Shown piece by piece: positions 40,035-47,551 of a stretch of 64,000 bases of DNA. Numbering within the stretch: position 1 is the first letter of the stretch; every line of letters starts with the position of its first letter. The stretch comes from Mogibacterium sp. (lineage in GTDB: Bacteria; Bacillota; Clostridia; Peptostreptococcales; Anaerovoracaceae): positions 107,355 to 171,354 of the forward strand of contig JAFWHB010000022.1 of NCBI GenBank assembly GCA_017512145.1, in the 5' to 3' direction. The position numbers and the translations under genes were made by a program. The notes beneath the pieces were generated by a model. It was given only the letters and a program-made list of their open reading frames with translations. It ran no database searches and was not told where the DNA came from.

Positions 40035-40493
40035 TTAATCCTCCTTTTTTTCGATTCCTGGAATCTGACTCACGTCGATGACTCCCGGCTTCTGATATGT
40101 TTTCTTTTCTTCTTCCTGGTCCTGAAGATCGTCATCCCAGATTGTTTTCTGATCTGTGTTCGAAATGTATGTCAATTTGTAGCTCATGGATTCATCCTCG
40201 AAGATGAGTTCCATCTCTGGCGACGAGATAGCTTCTTCTTTGTTCTTCAGAGCAACATTTGATGAAATCTTGCAGCCAAACACTGGAACGTTGATTTCTC
40301 GAGTCTTTCCTGTTCTGCTGTCCGGAATCTCTGTCGTTTTGATTGAGACATCGACTTTCATTGTGATGCTGCCTTCGTCTGATCTGCTTTCAAGCATCGT
40401 CTTGAAAAGTTTCTGAAGAACTCCGTCAAATTTGTTTCTTGCGTCCTCGAACACTTCTGAAGTGATTCGAAGTTCTTTGATGTTTTCGCTCAT
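40035..40493 (-). CDS. Hypothetical phage protein in recombination module
   Basis: About 152 residues from ATG 40493 (MSENIKELRITSEVFEDARN). The helical first part KFDGVLQKLFKTMLESRSDEGS is followed by beta-rich SITMKVDVSIKTTEIPDS and an acidic tail ending QIPGIEKKED. Such proteins often accompany YqaJ/RecT genes; function unknown. Confidence 0.6.
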   Translation of the reverse strand: MSENIKELRITSEVFEDARNKFDGVLQKLFKTMLESRSDEGSITMKVDVSIKTTEIPDSRTGKTREINVPVFGCKISSNVALKNKEEAISSPEMELIFEDESMSYKLTYISNTDQKTIWDDDLQDQEEEKKTYQKPGVIDVSQIPGIEKKED

Positions 40494-40513
40494 GTTTTTG
40501 CACCTTCCTTCTC

Positions 40514-41422
40514 TTAAATTTTCTTGAATTGAATGTTGTTCTCGTTGAAAAACTCTTTCAGTTTGAGCGCCTGATCTACCGTGAGAAGTGCCGAGAAGTT
40601 GATCCACATTGAAGCGCTCTGAGCCGTTTCCTCGCTAAACACCTTTTTCTCAAATTCTTCATCAACCTCCGGCTGTATGAACTTCTGTTCTTCCTTCAAG
40701 CCTTCCGAAAAGCCTTCTGCGAGTTCTGAGCCGGCTTTCTGCATCTCTTGCAACTTTGCTTCTTCCGCTTGCTTCTGAGCTTCCAGAAGCTCCGCTTTTC
40801 TTCTCGCTTCTTCTTCCTTGCGTTTCTGAATGTCTGCGAGACGCTTTCCTTCGGCGATGGCCTGATTCATGTCGAGACTTCTCTTGTATGTCTCGATAGC
40901 TTCAAAACTGAAGTCTTCGAGCTGCTGAAGCGTTTCAATCTCCGAATTGATCCTGTTTATCCATCCGTTGATGTCGGCCTGAATCTGCTTCATGGTATAA
41001 GTAGCGTTGAGCCACCTCTCATCGAAGAGCTTTGCAAGAGTCAGCCACTCCGGATGCTCTGTTGTCTCCCAGAAGGAACCGATTTCAATCCTTTTGTCAG
41101 CCTTCTTCTTTTCTTCGAACTCCTTCACTTGCTTGTCGATGAGTGAAACCGGAGCATCGATCAACTTTATAATTTCATTGATTTTGCTTTCGAAGTCTTC
41201 AAACGGTTTCAGATACTCTTTCTTTCTGCGAGTCTTCTCGTCCTGAAGCGCTTTCTTGAGCTTATTCAAAGAAGCTCTGTCGCTTTTTGCGTCCTTCACC
41301 TGGTCGTCGGTATAGACCAAGTTTTCAAATTTCTTCAGCTTCTCCGAGATCTCGAGTTTTATTTCCTCGAAATTGAATTGAATTTCTGCCGGAAGCTGAT
41401 ACTCTTCAACTTTTAAATCCAT
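40514..41422 (-). CDS. DUF1351-like coiled-coil phage protein
   Basis: About 302 residues from ATG 41422 (MDLKVEEYQLPAEIQFNFEE) with AAAAGGAG upstream. Long coiled coil from residue 20 to about 240 (DQVKDAKSDRASLNKLKKAL, AIAEGKRLADIQKRKEEEARRKAELLEA). DUF1351 proteins regularly sit between YqaJ-type exonuclease and RecT genes in Firmicute phages; their role is not established. The C-terminal domain (MWINFSALLTVDQALKLKEF) resembles a winged or annealing-accessory unit. Confidence 0.75.
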   Translation of the reverse strand: MDLKVEEYQLPAEIQFNFEEIKLEISEKLKKFENLVYTDDQVKDAKSDRASLNKLKKALQDEKTRRKKEYLKPFEDFESKINEIIKLIDAPVSLIDKQVKEFEEKKKADKRIEIGSFWETTEHPEWLTLAKLFDERWLNATYTMKQIQADINGWINRINSEIETLQQLEDFSFEAIETYKRSLDMNQAIAEGKRLADIQKRKEEEARRKAELLEAQKQAEEAKLQEMQKAGSELAEGFSEGLKEEQKFIQPEVDEEFEKKVFSEETAQSASMWINFSALLTVDQALKLKEFFNENNIQFKKI

Positions 41423-42108
41423 TTCGTTTTCTCCTTTTCTTCTTTCATGTTTTTCAATAATCTTTGTTTTTCTTCTTCTTCCAAAATTGGCGCTCCCCTT
41501 TCGTGTCGGTTGTATAGAGTCATATAGCAAACGCCGGACAATCTCGAAAGCTGCTTCATCGAATAATCAACGCCGTTAATTTCATAATGAATCGATGCTC
41601 TCGTATTTTCGCCTTGCTGAGACTTTGTCGCCCACCTTACGTTTCCAGGTTCATAATTTCCATCGTTGTCTATTCTGTCGATTGAATACCCTTCTTCGCC
41701 ATAATGCGGAAGCGCTGAAACATAGTCATAAAACGCTTGAAAATCATGTTCCCATAATGGCGAAATCGAAATCCCTCTCGCTCCGTAATTTTTAAAGTTT
41801 GAACAATTCGGATTGTTGCATCTGTATTTGATGCCTTGCCAAACTCCATATATTTTCGAGCTTTTCATTCCGTGAGTTGTTCTGTTTTTGCAAATTTTAG
41901 CGGCTTGACTCAATTTGTCATGTTTATAACAACCGCAACTCGGGACATCATTTCGCTGCAAACTCGTCGAAATTGCGCTGCAAAAATTCCCGCAATCGCA
42001 TTTACAAATCCAAACGACGGAACCGCATCTTCTATACCCTGAATCTTTGATGACTGTTAATTTTCCGAATTTTTGTCCGGAGAAATCTTTTGTTCCGATG
42101 TTGATCAC
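41413..42108 (-). CDS. HNH/AP2-type homing endonuclease-like protein
   Basis: About 231 residues. An N-terminal FGKLTVIKDSGYR...WICKCDCGN...SCGC zinc motif, then GYSIDRIDNDGNYEPGNVRWATKSQQ, the HNH-like motif of phage homing nucleases, and a C-terminal DNA-binding segment MKQLSRLSGVCYMTLYNRHERG. It splits the exonuclease and DUF1351 genes, the kind of place free-standing homing genes occupy. Start uncertain: a perfect AGGAGGTGATC ribosome site overlaps the only GTG (42108), and an ATC (42099) lies at the ideal spacing. Confidence 0.75.
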   Translation of the reverse strand: MINIGTKDFSGQKFGKLTVIKDSGYRRCGSVVWICKCDCGNFCSAISTSLQRNDVPSCGCYKHDKLSQAAKICKNRTTHGMKSSKIYGVWQGIKYRCNNPNCSNFKNYGARGISISPLWEHDFQAFYDYVSALPHYGEEGYSIDRIDNDGNYEPGNVRWATKSQQGENTRASIHYEINGVDYSMKQLSRLSGVCYMTLYNRHERGAPILEEEEKQRLLKNMKEEKEKTKWI

Positions 42109-42111
42109 CTC

Positions 42112-42768
42112 CTAAACGTCGGGCAAAACAAGCGGCGGACATCTATCGTTTTTTATGTATGAATAAAAAATCCGCTCTTGTTCCATCAAATAGTCGATGT
42201 CTTCCTGAACGTCTTCACGTTCTATCAAATAGTGCTTTGTGTTGAGAAATATCTCGCCGTCGTAGTTATAGCGAAGTTGCGCTTTTATCCATATGTATTC
42301 ATATTCGGTAACCGCAAGATATTGAATTGCTTGTGCGTAATAATTGGCGGGTACTTGATGATTCCAGCGTTCTTTCTGTATCGACTGCAAGATGTTTGTC
42401 GTTTTTATTTCGAGTATTCCTTTTCGACCTGTCTCGCGCTCTGTCAGAAAACCATCGAGAGAAGCTGCCGCGAACGGATATTTGTCGTTGAGAACTGAAT
42501 TGTTCTCGATATAATCGACTTTGTACTGTGGAAAATCGAGAGCGAACAAAGCTCGGAGATGTTCTTCTGCTTCCGTTCCGTATTTGACGAACTCTTTCTC
42601 TGATATGTCTTCCGGTTCTCGTCGACCCGTCTTTTCTTCCCAGAGTTCAATATTTGAACGATAAGGGTTGCACCCGATAACGCAACTCGCTTCAGATCCG
42701 CCGATATAGTTCCGGCGATGCTGAAGCCACTCGTTCCGGTCTTTTAACTGAATGATTCTGATTCCCAT
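42112..42768 (-). CDS. YqaJ-like alkaline exonuclease
   Basis: About 218 residues from ATG 42768 (MGIRIIQLKDRNEWLQHRRN). The lambda-exonuclease-fold motifs are RNYIGGSEASCVIGCNPYRS, PFAAASLDGFLTERETGRKGILEIKTTN (D...E-x-K catalytic set) and VPANYYAQAIQYLAV. Degrades one DNA strand to feed RecT. It lies at the front of the recombination module behind two tiny genes. Confidence 0.92.
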   Translation of the reverse strand: MGIRIIQLKDRNEWLQHRRNYIGGSEASCVIGCNPYRSNIELWEEKTGRREPEDISEKEFVKYGTEAEEHLRALFALDFPQYKVDYIENNSVLNDKYPFAAASLDGFLTERETGRKGILEIKTTNILQSIQKERWNHQVPANYYAQAIQYLAVTEYEYIWIKAQLRYNYDGEIFLNTKHYLIEREDVQEDIDYLMEQERIFYSYIKNDRCPPLVLPDV

Positions 42769-42772
42769 CGCT

Positions 42773-42949
42773 TCACCTCGGTTCATCGTTAGCGAGACAA
42801 AACACAAAAACCCACAAAGCCGAAGCTCCGAACATAATCAACGGAATTGTCAAGTTGTCTGAGTCCAGACAGCAACCGGCAAGAATAAGATTGAAAACGG
42901 CTGCCGTTGTGATAGCTTTCAGAATTTTATTCTTTGTTTTTGGTTTCAT
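42773..42949 (-). CDS. Small membrane protein, 58 residues
   Basis: ATG 42949 (MKPKTKNKILKAITTAAVFN). Two hydrophobic stretches (ITTAAVFNLILAGCCL and LTIPLIMFGASALWVFVFCLA) make it a two-pass membrane protein. It overlaps both neighbours slightly. Position right after Cro suggests an early membrane function such as superinfection control, but this is inference. Confidence 0.6.
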   Translation of the reverse strand: MKPKTKNKILKAITTAAVFNLILAGCCLDSDNLTIPLIMFGASALWVFVFCLANDEPR

Positions 42950-43079
42950 TTTTCCCACTTCCCTTCTTCCTGATCTGATCGATTACTCGATAGACTTCCG
43001 GATTCTGTTCTCTGCTGATAACATAGCCGGTGATGTCTTCCAGGACTTCGCCATTTTTGAGAACGTGTTTGATTGCCAT
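42927..43079 (-). CDS. Small phage protein, 50 residues
   Basis: ATG 43079 (MAIKHVLKNGEVLEDITGYV) with GAGGGGTGATC upstream. Short beta-rich protein with a basic tail. Common immediately downstream of Cro in such phages; role unknown. The frame continues upstream through cro and is a shadow there. Confidence 0.65.
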   Translation of the reverse strand: MAIKHVLKNGEVLEDITGYVISREQNPEVYRVIDQIRKKGSGKNETKNKE

Positions 43080-43083
43080 CTGA

Positions 43084-43281
43084 TCACCCCTCTTTGACGA
43101 ATGTTTCCATCGGAACGTCGAGCGCCTGACATAGTCTGTAATATTCAACGAGACCGATTTCTCGAGTTCCGTTCAGAATCTTTGACATTTTGGAATTATC
43201 GACTCCCGCCTTTTCAGCGAGAAAGCGCTGCATGATTCCGCGTTCCTGTGCATATTCTTTGATTCTTTCTCCGACTGTCAT
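43084..43281 (-). CDS. Cro-like repressor
   Basis: A 65-residue helix-turn-helix protein: RIKEYAQERGIMQRFLAEKAGVDNSKMSKILNG is the DNA-binding unit and it lacks any second domain. It is the first gene of the leftward operon, behind the operator-bearing promoter at 43370-43398, and opposite the repressor/integrase operon. This is the Cro position of the lysis-lysogeny switch. Confidence 0.85.
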   Translation of the reverse strand: MTVGERIKEYAQERGIMQRFLAEKAGVDNSKMSKILNGTREIGLVEYYRLCQALDVPMETFVKEG

Positions 43282-43299
43282 TTTGTGAACCTCCTTCCT

Positions 43300-43457
43300 C
43301 TATGAAATTTTCATAGTTTAAAGTTTAAATTTTGGGTTTCTATGAAATTTTCATAGAGAACCCACATCAAAAATACTATGATATTTTCATAGAGTCAAGC
43401 ATTATTTTTCGATAACTACAAAATTTTAGTAGATTATCGCAACAACTATGTTATAAT
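43300..43457. promoter_or_regulatory. Immunity switch region: four operators and divergent promoters
   Basis: CTATGAAATTTTCATAG occurs twice perfectly (43300-43316, 43340-43356), once with one change (43376-43392), and a diverged copy CTACAAAATTTTAGTAG lies at 43416-43432. Spacing is 36-40 bp. Leftward promoter: TTGACT (43398-43393), a 17-bp spacer that is exactly the third operator, TATTTT (43375-43370). Rightward promoter: TATAAT (43452-43457) with a poor -35 (TAGATT at 43429), beside the fourth operator. The layout is that of a CI/Cro switch. Confidence 0.88.
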
Positions 43458-43494
43458 TAAGCGCACAAACCCACATAGAAAGAAGGAAAGAAAA

Positions 43495-43740
43495 ATGGAA
43501 AAAACAAAAGATGAATTGAGAGAAATAATTCGAGAAAACCTCGTGGATTTGAGAAAGAAAAAAGGTGTCAGTCAACTTGACCTTTCAATAATAGTTGATA
43601 AGAAAAGCTCGTCTGTCGCGTCATGGGAGCAAGGGATTTCACTTCCAGATGTGACGACACTCTATCGACTTTCCATTTATTACAATGTCGCTATGGAATT
43701 CTTTTATAAAAAGCATAATAAAGAAGGTGAAGAAGAATGA
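43495..43740 (+). CDS. CI-like repressor (short, helix-turn-helix only)
   Basis: An 81-residue protein: NLVDLRKKKGVSQLDLSIIVDKKSSSVASWEQGISLPD is an HTH_3 domain. There is no C-terminal peptidase domain, so induction by RecA-driven self-cleavage is not expected; control must be by another route. AGAAGGAAAG upstream of ATG. Its TGA overlaps the integrase ATG (ATGA), coupling repressor and integrase levels. Confidence 0.85.
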   Translation: MEKTKDELREIIRENLVDLRKKKGVSQLDLSIIVDKKSSSVASWEQGISLPDVTTLYRLSIYYNVAMEFFYKKHNKEGEEE

Positions 43741-45161
43741 TAGCTTTATATTGTCGAGTGTCCACGAGAGAGCAATCTCTCGAAGGATATTCAATCGGAG
43801 AACAACAAGAACGGCTGAAAAATTATTGTGCTGCTATGAACTGGAAAAACTTCAAGCTATATGTCGACGGCGGATACTCTGGCGGAACGATGCAGCGTCC
43901 GGCGCTTCAGAATATGATTTCAGACATAAAGAAGGGACTTGTTGAGAAAGTGGTTGTCTATAAGCTCGACAGACTTTCCAGAAGTCAGAAAGACTCTCTC
44001 GTCCTGATCGAAGATATCTTCCTGAAGAACAACGTTGATTTTATTTCCATGTCTGAAAACTTCGATACTTCAACGCCGTTCGGTCGAGCTATGATCGGGA
44101 TTCTTTCTGTATTCGCTCAGCTCGAACGAGAGCAAATCAAAGAACGAATGATAATGGGAATCGAAGCAAGAGCCAAAGAAGGCAAGTATTGCGGAAGCTG
44201 TTCGCCTATCGGATACGATTACATCGACGGAGAGTTGAAGATAAATGACTTCGAAGCTCTGCAAGTCAGAGAAGCTTTCGAGCTTATTCTTGAAGATATG
44301 TCTCCGCGTAGAATTGCGAAGATCTTCAACGAAAAAGGATACAAAACAAAGTTTGGAAGCTGGAGCGGCGACCGTGTCCGTTATGTCCTGAAGTCTCCGC
44401 TTTATGTCGGCCGCGTGAAATATGCCGGAGAATACTTCAACGGGATCCATGAAGCGATAGTTTCTGATGAAACTTTCGAAGACGCTCAGAAGATACTTGA
44501 AAAGCGTTTTGAAGAAGTAAAGGCGAATCGGAATCCAGGGCGAGCAACATCATATCTCGGCGGCTTCCTGATCTGCGGCCGCTGCGGTGCAAAATATACG
44601 AAACAACTCCAGCTTTCGAAGCGTTCAGATGGTAGTTATTATCGTTATCATTATTTCGTTTGTAATTCCAGGAACAAGAAAAGAGCTGAGTCTGTTCGGG
44701 ATCCACATTGCAAGAATAAGAACTGGAACATCGAAAAGTTGACGAATATCATCTTTGACGAAATCCGGAAGCTGTCTCTTGATCCGAATTACTTTGAAGA
44801 AATCCGAGACGATTCGATTCAGGAAGATAAGAGAAGCATTCTCGAAGCTGAAATCGAAAAGATAGACGGTCAGCTTTCGCGAGTTATGGATTTATACATT
44901 CTTGAAAATATTCCGATAAAAGCTCTTGAAGAAAAGACGAATTCTCTCAACGAGCAACGCCGGAAGCTCGAACAAGAAGTCGAGAGCCTGGAAGAAAAAA
45001 AGTCCGAGAAGCTGAGCAAGGAAGAAGCCGGCGATTTGATTCAAAACTTTGATGACATAATAAAAAGAGCGAACTTCGAAGAAATCCGCTCCGTTCTTTC
45101 TGCGCTCATCGAGAAAATAGTTCTTGATGGTGAAAACATCGAAATTCATTGGCGTTTTTAG
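43737..45161 (+). CDS. Large serine integrase
   Basis: A 474-residue recombinase. The N-terminal resolvase domain starts MIALYCRVSTREQSLEGYS with catalytic Ser9, then YKLDRLSRSQKD and TSTPFGRAMIGILSVFAQLERE. A recombinase domain follows (PIGYDYIDGELKINDFEALQ, SGDRVRYVLKSPLYVGRVKY), then a zinc ribbon (LICGRCGAKY...FVCNSR...CKNK) and a coiled coil (about 375-440). Start overlaps the repressor stop. An att-like palindrome begins 7 bp after its stop. This enzyme would integrate the phage, yet it lies mid-element here. Confidence 0.96.
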   Translation: MIALYCRVSTREQSLEGYSIGEQQERLKNYCAAMNWKNFKLYVDGGYSGGTMQRPALQNMISDIKKGLVEKVVVYKLDRLSRSQKDSLVLIEDIFLKNNVDFISMSENFDTSTPFGRAMIGILSVFAQLEREQIKERMIMGIEARAKEGKYCGSCSPIGYDYIDGELKINDFEALQVREAFELILEDMSPRRIAKIFNEKGYKTKFGSWSGDRVRYVLKSPLYVGRVKYAGEYFNGIHEAIVSDETFEDAQKILEKRFEEVKANRNPGRATSYLGGFLICGRCGAKYTKQLQLSKRSDGSYYRYHYFVCNSRNKKRAESVRDPHCKNKNWNIEKLTNIIFDEIRKLSLDPNYFEEIRDDSIQEDKRSILEAEIEKIDGQLSRVMDLYILENIPIKALEEKTNSLNEQRRKLEQEVESLEEKKSEKLSKEEAGDLIQNFDDIIKRANFEEIRSVLSALIEKIVLDGENIEIHWRF

Positions 45162-45167
45162 TTTTGC

Positions 45168-45227
45168 CTTTTTTACTCCCTTATGTTGTTCTATCGTTAG
45201 ATATGACCGCATATCGGAGTAAAAAAA
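45168..45227. other. attP-like imperfect palindrome next to the integrase
   Basis: Outer arms are TTTTTTACTCC (45169-45179) and GGAGTAAAAAA (45216-45226). Inside, TATG, GT and TATC on the left recur symmetrically in the complement of the right half. The roughly 60-bp dyad centred near 45198 has the size and symmetry of attP sites of large serine integrases, which commonly adjoin the gene. Both halves look intact, as in an unrecombined attP. Confidence 0.6.
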
Positions 45228-45259
45228 GCACCCCAACGCCCCGAAGGGCGTCAAGATGC
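45221..45259 (-). terminator. Terminator of the tail/fibre operon
   Basis: On the minus strand GCATCTTGACGCCC-TTCG-GGGCGTTGGGGTGC (45259-45228) forms a 14-bp stem with G-T pairs, a UUCG loop and a following TTTTTTT. It ends the late minus-strand transcript before the integrase. Confidence 0.88.
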
Positions 45260-45342
45260 CTTATGAAGGAAAAACGAACGGCCATAGTTTTACCGTTAGT
45301 TTTAACGGTCTTTAATACTTGAGTCCATAAATTTTTTTGATA

Positions 45343-46105
45343 TTAACCATTTATCGGGTCGAAAGTTGGTTCTGTCCATTCTTGAAGGCCTTTAAGATAA
45401 TACTAAATCGTTAATAGTTCCACCCCAACCCGTAAAGACAATAAGCAAATATAAAGTACCCGTTAAATTAGATGTGTTAATTTCGTCTTGTACTCTTGAA
45501 TTTGCATAAGTGCCGCTATACATTTTATAAGATTCAAAGTAATTCCCCACAGTATCGCCGCTACAGTACACATACTGATTATATAACGTGTCTGTCACCC
45601 CAATAACAAAAGGGCGCGTTACGGTTGATACTCCGTTATAATGATCATAATTTTCGCCTAACGATATATCAAACGTAATTTTAGATATGCCACTATCTCC
45701 CGTAGACTTAATAGGCACAGAGCCGTTAAGACTTGCCCCAACGAATGAGCTATTAGGCGTCCATGTAAAGACGTTTGTATTATAATTATACGTCATTCCC
45801 TGCTGTACAAATTTTTTCGTAATTCCTTCTAAAGTGGTTTTAATCCAATAGCCGTCAGCAAGGTTTCAGCCAGGTTCTATACTATCCGTAGCTACAGTTA
45901 CTTTACTAAAGCCATCCGCATTGTAAGAGCTGGGTAAATATATACCGTTTTCAGTAAATTCCTTTTCTATAAGTGTGACATCGCCACCTCCTCCAATTTT
46001 AGAAGCAAGAAGCTTTCGCGTTCCTAAAATAGCCGAACCTACAACTAAATAATCATCAACTGCTATTTCTGTCGCTTCGGGATAATCTATAATTCTTTTA
46101 GCCAT
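45343..46105 (-). pseudogene. Tail fibre/receptor-binding gene interrupted by UGA and a likely frameshift
   Basis: ATG 46105 (MAKRIIDYPEATEIAVDDYL) with AGGAGG upstream opens a fibre protein with the DDYL...GTRKL anchor motif. It stops at TGA 45868-45866 after DSIEPG, but the same frame continues as NLADGYWIKTTLEGITKKFV and then TWTPNSSFVGASLNG to a TAA at 45392. In the +1 frame the DNA then encodes YLKGLQEWTEPTFDPING to 45343, matching the EPTFDPYTG end of the neighbouring fibre gene. So one ancestral gene is broken twice, or read through. Sec or suppression at UGA is possible but no convincing SECIS stem was found. Confidence 0.65.
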
Positions 46106-46119
46106 AATCATTCCTCCTT

Positions 46120-46617
46120 TTATCCTGTATATGGGTCAAATGTCGGCTCTTCCCATGTATAAGGGTTTCTATCGCCTGTGTATGTGCTTTCAATGATTGT
46201 TTTCGCCCTGCCTGTTTTAAAGCCTGTTCTGTCATAGTTTCGGAGTGATATACAATTATTATAAAAGCCGACATTTCCGTTACTGGATACATCATCAACA
46301 AGACAATATGCGCAAACATTATTCAAAATAAACTGTGTTAAGTTGCTCGGCACGGAATTGACCCATCCCGTTTGTGTCACGTTAAAATTGTTAAAATACC
46401 ATCTGAAAGAACCATCACTGATTTTTTCACGAACAACAAGGGTTTTCGCTTCGTTATAATACCAGTTATAATTCGGAATTTTTATCAGATTTTCAATTTT
46501 AATTTTCCTTGTTCCATTTGTCACGCCGTCAATCAATAAATAATCAGCATCAAGAACGGTTTCTTGAGTCGCTTCGATGTCTTGAGGCTCAACGTCGATA
46601 ATTTCGATTTTAGACAT
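46120..46617 (-). CDS. Tail fibre-like protein
   Basis: A 165-residue protein with an N-terminal anchor VLDADYLLIDGVTNGTRKIK shared in outline with the next fibre gene, a variable beta-rich middle (WRWYF-type, FNNFNVTQTGWVNSVPSNLT) and the C-terminal YTWEEPTFDPYTG. Probably a host-recognition or fibre component at the tail tip. Downstream of the baseplate protein by 12 bp. Confidence 0.65.
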   Translation of the reverse strand: MSKIEIIDVEPQDIEATQETVLDADYLLIDGVTNGTRKIKIENLIKIPNYNWYYNEAKTLVVREKISDGSFRWYFNNFNVTQTGWVNSVPSNLTQFILNNVCAYCLVDDVSSNGNVGFYNNCISLRNYDRTGFKTGRAKTIIESTYTGDRNPYTWEEPTFDPYTG

Positions 46618-46629
46618 ATAACCGCCCCC

Positions 46630-47550
46630 TTATACTTCGATATTTTGATTATCCGAGCCGACTATCTGATTTCCGTCACTGCCTGCCAGAACTTCAAAGC
46701 CTATCTTGCTCTTTAACACTTCAATTATAACTTCCGTTCCGCTTGCCGTTGCCGTTGTGGTTATTGTCATATTTGTTGTGTCAAGCGTGTAATCAACGCC
46801 AACATGCCCGAATAAGCCGTTTATATATACATGGATTATGTCGGTCGCATCGTAGGTGTAGCCCGTCATATCCAGCGCTATGACGTTGCTTCCGCTTGTG
46901 CTTGTTAGCAGCTCTCTTTTATAAAAACGTTTAATATATGTATTTACGTTAAGTTGTTCGGTCAAGTCTTCAAACCATTCGTCAAAATCAGCTGTCATTT
47001 CGTTATAATAGTTTTCATAAGCTGTCTGCCACTGTAAAAACAATGTTGAAGTGTCGACCTGTTCAATCAGCCCCGTAACCCATCCGCACAGATTAGAAGG
47101 GCGCATGTCTTCAATGTTTGACTGCAAAATGCTGGATGTCGCTGCGCCTACGTAGATATATGCAAGGCATAATTCATACATTGTCGCGTCACGCTGCATT
47201 GATGGTTTTGTCGGCTCACTGGCTGGCGTTCCTTTTTTGCATGCAATTTCGAAATTCCTGTCTAAATAGTTTAATCTGACAACTATCGCATCCCATCTGT
47301 TATATGTCGGATGAGCCGAGTCAAGCGTGATTTCTAAAGCGGCGCTATTATTCGCCCACTTGCAATCAATAATTGCTCGCCCCGATTCGACATTGACGGC
47401 CATGCCTTCGCTTGCAATAACCTGTAAAGCCCCGCCGACATTTTCATAAACGCCATTTGATACAAGTCCGTCGAAATATTCTGACATCTGATCAGCGTTA
47501 TATTTTCTGTCGCCGTTTTCACTGTTAAAAAATCCATAAGTTAATGACAT
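46630..47550 (-). CDS. Baseplate/tail fibre attachment protein
   Basis: About 306 residues from ATG 47550 (MSLTYGFFNSENGDRKYNAD) with GGGAGG upstream; an ATG at 47559 is possible. It contains YNADQMSEYFDGLVSNGVYE and WDAIVVRLNYLDRNFEIACKKG, the pattern of siphophage upper baseplate proteins, a helical linker (LQWQTAYENYYNEMTADFDEWFEDL), and a beta-rich C-terminal domain (GHVGVDYTLDTTNMTITTTAT). Connects the hub to the fibres. Confidence 0.75.
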   Translation of the reverse strand: MSLTYGFFNSENGDRKYNADQMSEYFDGLVSNGVYENVGGALQVIASEGMAVNVESGRAIIDCKWANNSAALEITLDSAHPTYNRWDAIVVRLNYLDRNFEIACKKGTPASEPTKPSMQRDATMYELCLAYIYVGAATSSILQSNIEDMRPSNLCGWVTGLIEQVDTSTLFLQWQTAYENYYNEMTADFDEWFEDLTEQLNVNTYIKRFYKRELLTSTSGSNVIALDMTGYTYDATDIIHVYINGLFGHVGVDYTLDTTNMTITTTATASGTEVIIEVLKSKIGFEVLAGSDGNQIVGSDNQNIEV

Positions 47551-47551
47551 A

